A stretch of DNA of 64,000 bases, taken from positions 50,011 through 114,010 of the forward strand of contig CAOKPU010000001.1 in the NCBI GenBank assembly GCA_948470755.1, read 5' to 3'. Of this stretch, positions 62,316 through 64,000 are shown one piece after another. Source of the DNA: an uncultured Lachnospiraceae bacterium (GTDB lineage: Bacteria; Bacillota; Clostridia; Lachnospirales; Lachnospiraceae). Numbering within the stretch: the stretch's first letter is position 1; each line of letters opens with the position of its first letter. The notes under the pieces are model-generated. The model saw only the letters and a program-made list of their open reading frames with translations, did no database searches and was not told the DNA's origin. Both the position numbers and the translations under genes were made by a program.

Positions 62316-62693
62316 TTATTCCTCCTCTTGATAAAACATGGTAAGAAGTTCTATCATTTTTCCAAGCGGGATCCCGCTGGTGCGCGCGATGTCCGCAGCT
62401 TCCATTAAATGCCCTTCTGCGCGTTTTTGCTGCTCTTCCTGAAAAAAATCTTTGTTCCGGGCGGATATAAAGCTGCCCCGTCCGACCGTAGTTTCGATAA
62501 AGCCGTCCCTTTGCAAATCTTCGTAAGCTTTTTGGACGGTAATGACGCTGACGTGAATGGACTTTGCCAATGAGCGCATAGAAGGGATCGGATCGCCTGT
62601 CCGTAATTCCCCGCTCATAACCATTTCTTTTATTTGTGAAGTGATCTGTTCATAAATTGGTTTGCTCGTGTTGCTGCTGATTATAATTTCCAC
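62316..62693 (-). CDS. GntR-family regulator, YtrA subfamily
   Basis: 125 residues: an N-terminal winged helix (YEQITSQIKEMVMSGELRTG, SLAKSIHVSVITVQKAYEDL, GFIETTVGRGSFIS) and a short helical C-terminus, the size of the YtrA subfamily. AAAGGAG precedes the ATG. Such proteins repress their own exporter operon; a matching dyad overlaps the promoter at 62708-62744. Confidence 0.94.
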   Translation of the reverse strand: MEIIISSNTSKPIYEQITSQIKEMVMSGELRTGDPIPSMRSLAKSIHVSVITVQKAYEDLQRDGFIETTVGRGSFISARNKDFFQEEQQKRAEGHLMEAADIARTSGIPLGKMIELLTMFYQEEE

Positions 62694-62707
62694 ATGGCTG
62701 CTCCTTT

Positions 62708-62744
62708 GTATATAATGTATATATTGAATAAGTACATTATATGC
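62708..62744 (-). promoter_or_regulatory. YtrA-type operator dyad
   Basis: Half-sites GTATATAATGTA (62708-62719) and TACATTATATGC (62733-62744) are inverted with 11 of 12 positions matching, 13 bases apart. It covers the -10 box. Layout and spacing resemble the YtrA consensus known in Bacillus (AGTGTA, about 14, TACACT). Confidence 0.7.
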
Positions 62745-62764
62745 AGTTAATTACTATGTGTCAA
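62736..62764 (-). promoter_or_regulatory. Consensus promoter of the GntR/ABC operon
   Basis: TTGACA (62759-62764), 17-bp spacer and TATAAT (62736-62741) on the minus strand, an exact sigma-A consensus, overlapped by the operator. Confidence 0.82.
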
Positions 62765-62783
62765 GCCTGAAATGCGGCATTCT

Positions 62784-62976
62784 CCCAGACAAGCTTGCTT
62801 GTCTTGGGATTTTGAGATTCCGCGAAGCGGAATCATGGGGGTTAGGTTGAAAAATCAGCTTGATAGCTGATTTTATCAATCGGCTATTTGTGCCGGAGCA
62901 TCACAAATAGCCCCGATGGCAGACGCAAATCTGATATTTGCGTCGCCCCGTCGCGTAAACGCTCCGGAATGGGGGT
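62784..62976. repeat. Chain of five perfect hairpins upstream of lgt
   Basis: Stems in order: AGACAAGC/GCTTGTCT (62787-62804), GATTCCGC/GCGGAATC (62816-62834), AAAATCAGCT/AGCTGATTTT (62851-62874), GGCTATTTGTG/CACAAATAGCC (62882-62912) and GACGCAAAT/ATTTGCGTC (62922-62944). CCGGAGC in the fourth loop can also pair with GCTCCGG at about 62970-62976. The 62847-62884 part recurs exactly at 63954-63991. No gene within; the rest of this 506-bp gap holds the operator, promoters and plain sequence. Confidence 0.75.
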
Positions 62977-63139
62977 TGGCATGAAAATTACGGTAGTGGA
63001 TTTTTTGGCGTTTTGATGATAAAATAATGATGGCTGGTGGGAGAATAATGCAGCCATCCGGGATTGATACATGAGGGAAGGGGAGCGTCTTGAGGCTTTA
63101 TGCGGAAAGGCAGCCCGGTATCCCTTGTCATCCCATTCA

Positions 63140-63168
63140 TTGAAGCAAAGGAAAGATTGTGTTACTAT
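63140..63168 (+). promoter_or_regulatory. Putative lgt promoter
   Basis: TTGAAG (63140-63145), 17-bp spacer, TACTAT (63163-63168) with a TGT extended element, 31 bp before the ATG. Confidence 0.45.
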
Positions 63169-63199
63169 TAGGGTAAATGAAAACTAACGGAGGATGTAG

Positions 63200-63952
63200 A
63201 TGAAAAACGAGTTATTTTCAATCGGCCCGTTTACCATATATGGCTATGGGCTGATGATTGCGATTGGTATTTTGGCGGCTTATTTTGTCGGTGAATATCG
63301 GGCAAAGAAATATGGGCTGGAAGAAGAACATGTATTCTCTTATGTCATCTGGTGTGTAGTGGGAGGTTTTACCGGCTCGAAGCTGTTGTATTTTGCAACG
63401 AATATAAGGAATATTCTGGATAATCCGGATTTTCTGTACCATCTGACCGATGGATGGGTGGTATATGGGGGGATTATAGGCGGGATCTTCTCGGCTATGT
63501 TGTACTCTAAGATCAAAGGGTTGAGATTCCTGGAATATTTTGATATGTTAATACCTTCTGTGGCGCTGGCCCAAGGGTTTGGAAGGATCGGATGCTTTTT
63601 GGCGGGATGCTGTTATGGGAGGGAGACGGATAGTCCGTTTGGCATCGTATTCCATGAGTCCAAGTATGCTCCCAATGGGGTCAGCCTTGCGCCGACGCAG
63701 CTTATATCCAGCGGCCTTGATTTCCTTCACTTTTTTATCCTGATCTGGTATGCGAAAAGAAAGAAGGCGGATGGTCAGATTGGCGGGCTGTATTTGATTT
63801 TGTACAGCATCGGAAGGTTTATACTGGAATATTACAGAGGCGATCTGATCAGGGGGAACGTGGGCGTTTTGTCGACATCCCAGTTTATATCTATTTTTAC
63901 GGTAATTGCCGGTATCGTTTTATTTGTGGTGAGTGCAAAACGTGTGGAATAG
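63200..63952 (+). CDS. lgt: Prolipoprotein diacylglyceryl transferase
   Basis: Transfers diacylglyceryl from phosphatidylglycerol to the lipobox Cys of prolipoproteins in the cytoplasmic membrane. 250 residues, about seven helices; motifs GYGLMIAIGILAAY, the Lgt signature AQGFGRIGCFLAGCCYGRE, and GGLYLILYSIGRFILEYYRG with the catalytic Arg. ACGGAGG precedes the ATG. It is flanked on both sides by the same hairpin repeat. Confidence 0.96.
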   Translation: MKNELFSIGPFTIYGYGLMIAIGILAAYFVGEYRAKKYGLEEEHVFSYVIWCVVGGFTGSKLLYFATNIRNILDNPDFLYHLTDGWVVYGGIIGGIFSAMLYSKIKGLRFLEYFDMLIPSVALAQGFGRIGCFLAGCCYGRETDSPFGIVFHESKYAPNGVSLAPTQLISSGLDFLHFFILIWYAKRKKADGQIGGLYLILYSIGRFILEYYRGDLIRGNVGVLSTSQFISIFTVIAGIVLFVVSAKRVE

Positions 63953-63953
63953 A

Positions 63954-64000
63954 TTGAAAAATCAGCTTGATAGCTGATTTTATCAATCGGCAATTTGAGT
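63954..64000. repeat. Second copy of the lgt-flanking hairpin repeat, cut by window end
   Basis: 63954-63991 is identical to 62847-62884 over 38 bp, including the AAAATCAGCT/AGCTGATTTT stem; the following bases (AATTTGAG) resemble TATTTGTG of the first copy. It starts two bases after the lgt stop codon. Confidence 0.8.

Noticed and set aside
62784-62976. CRISPR array
   Set aside because: The stems differ from one another and there are no regular direct repeats with spacers.
1-64000. tRNA, rRNA, insertion sequence or prophage genes
   Set aside because: None seen on either strand by eye; a tRNAscan and IS search would be decisive.

Overview
The window reads as chromosomal DNA of a low-to-moderate GC, Gram-positive anaerobe of the Clostridia, most likely a gut Lachnospiraceae. 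Support: clostridial housekeeping genes with strong AGGAGG-type ribosome binding sites, the rapZ-whiA-HPr-like block, HprK, a WhiA homologue, AGCS and YitT transporters, GHKL/LytTR and YesM/YesN two-component pairs, mannose-family PTS and a minimal two-gene SUF-like (SMS) operon. I see no rRNA, tRNA, CRISPR array, transposase or phage gene. The species assignment is inference.

Layout. 0-5.7 kb: an envelope-stress-like operon (exported FG-GAP-like protein, OmpR-type regulator, histidine kinase, membrane-anchored protein), followed by four 11-bp direct repeats at the promoter of a fused amidase/polysaccharide deacetylase. 5.6-10.7 kb: Cu/Zn SOD-like protein, DUF3892 protein, YitT membrane protein, DUF1846 protein and CTP synthase. 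10.9-20.7 kb: core genes ftsH, uvrC, hprK, ROK glucokinase, murB, rapZ, whiA and a Crh-like HPr in which His15 is Glu while Ser46 is kept. 20.8-26.5 kb: lipid kinase, acyltransferase, class II aldolase, DUF1189 protein, AGCS amino acid symporter.

27-37 kb: a sugar utilisation locus with YesN/YesM regulators, a binding-protein ABC importer without its own ATPase, an SGNH/CE2-like esterase and a GH112 galactosyl-disaccharide phosphorylase; together they would import, de-esterify and phosphorolyse a beta-galactosyl disaccharide. 37-42 kb: cyclophilin, GNAT protein, Y-family polymerase with YolD partner, DUF362 protein. 42-47 kb: AgrC/AgrA-like sensor and regulator divergent from a MacB/BceAB-type ABC pair. 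47-55 kb: HAD phosphatase, PRD-like/Mga-like regulator, complete mannose-family PTS (IIA, IIB, IIC, IID), NagA and a ChbG-type deacetylase, i.e. N-acetyl amino sugar uptake and deacetylation. 55-64 kb: aldo/keto reductase, cytosolic hybrid kinase, SmsC-SmsB Fe-S assembly pair, bacteriohemerythrin, a YtrA-type GntR/ABC operon with a visible operator, and lgt.

Intergenic DNA is richer than usual. One dispersed repeat family occurs four times (about 15.45, 20.67, 27.12 and 50.14 kb), with one module inverted between copies. A second class is chains of short perfect hairpins (about 13.4, 15.4, 50.05, 62.8 and 63.95 kb), with a 38-bp identical unit flanking lgt on both sides. Three intrinsic terminators share the same GTGTGCG stem. 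I did not find a wholly new multi-gene system; the most promising candidates are the 11-bp repeat operator linked to the cell-wall hydrolase, the Glu15 Crh-like protein beside HprK, and the modular intergenic repeats.
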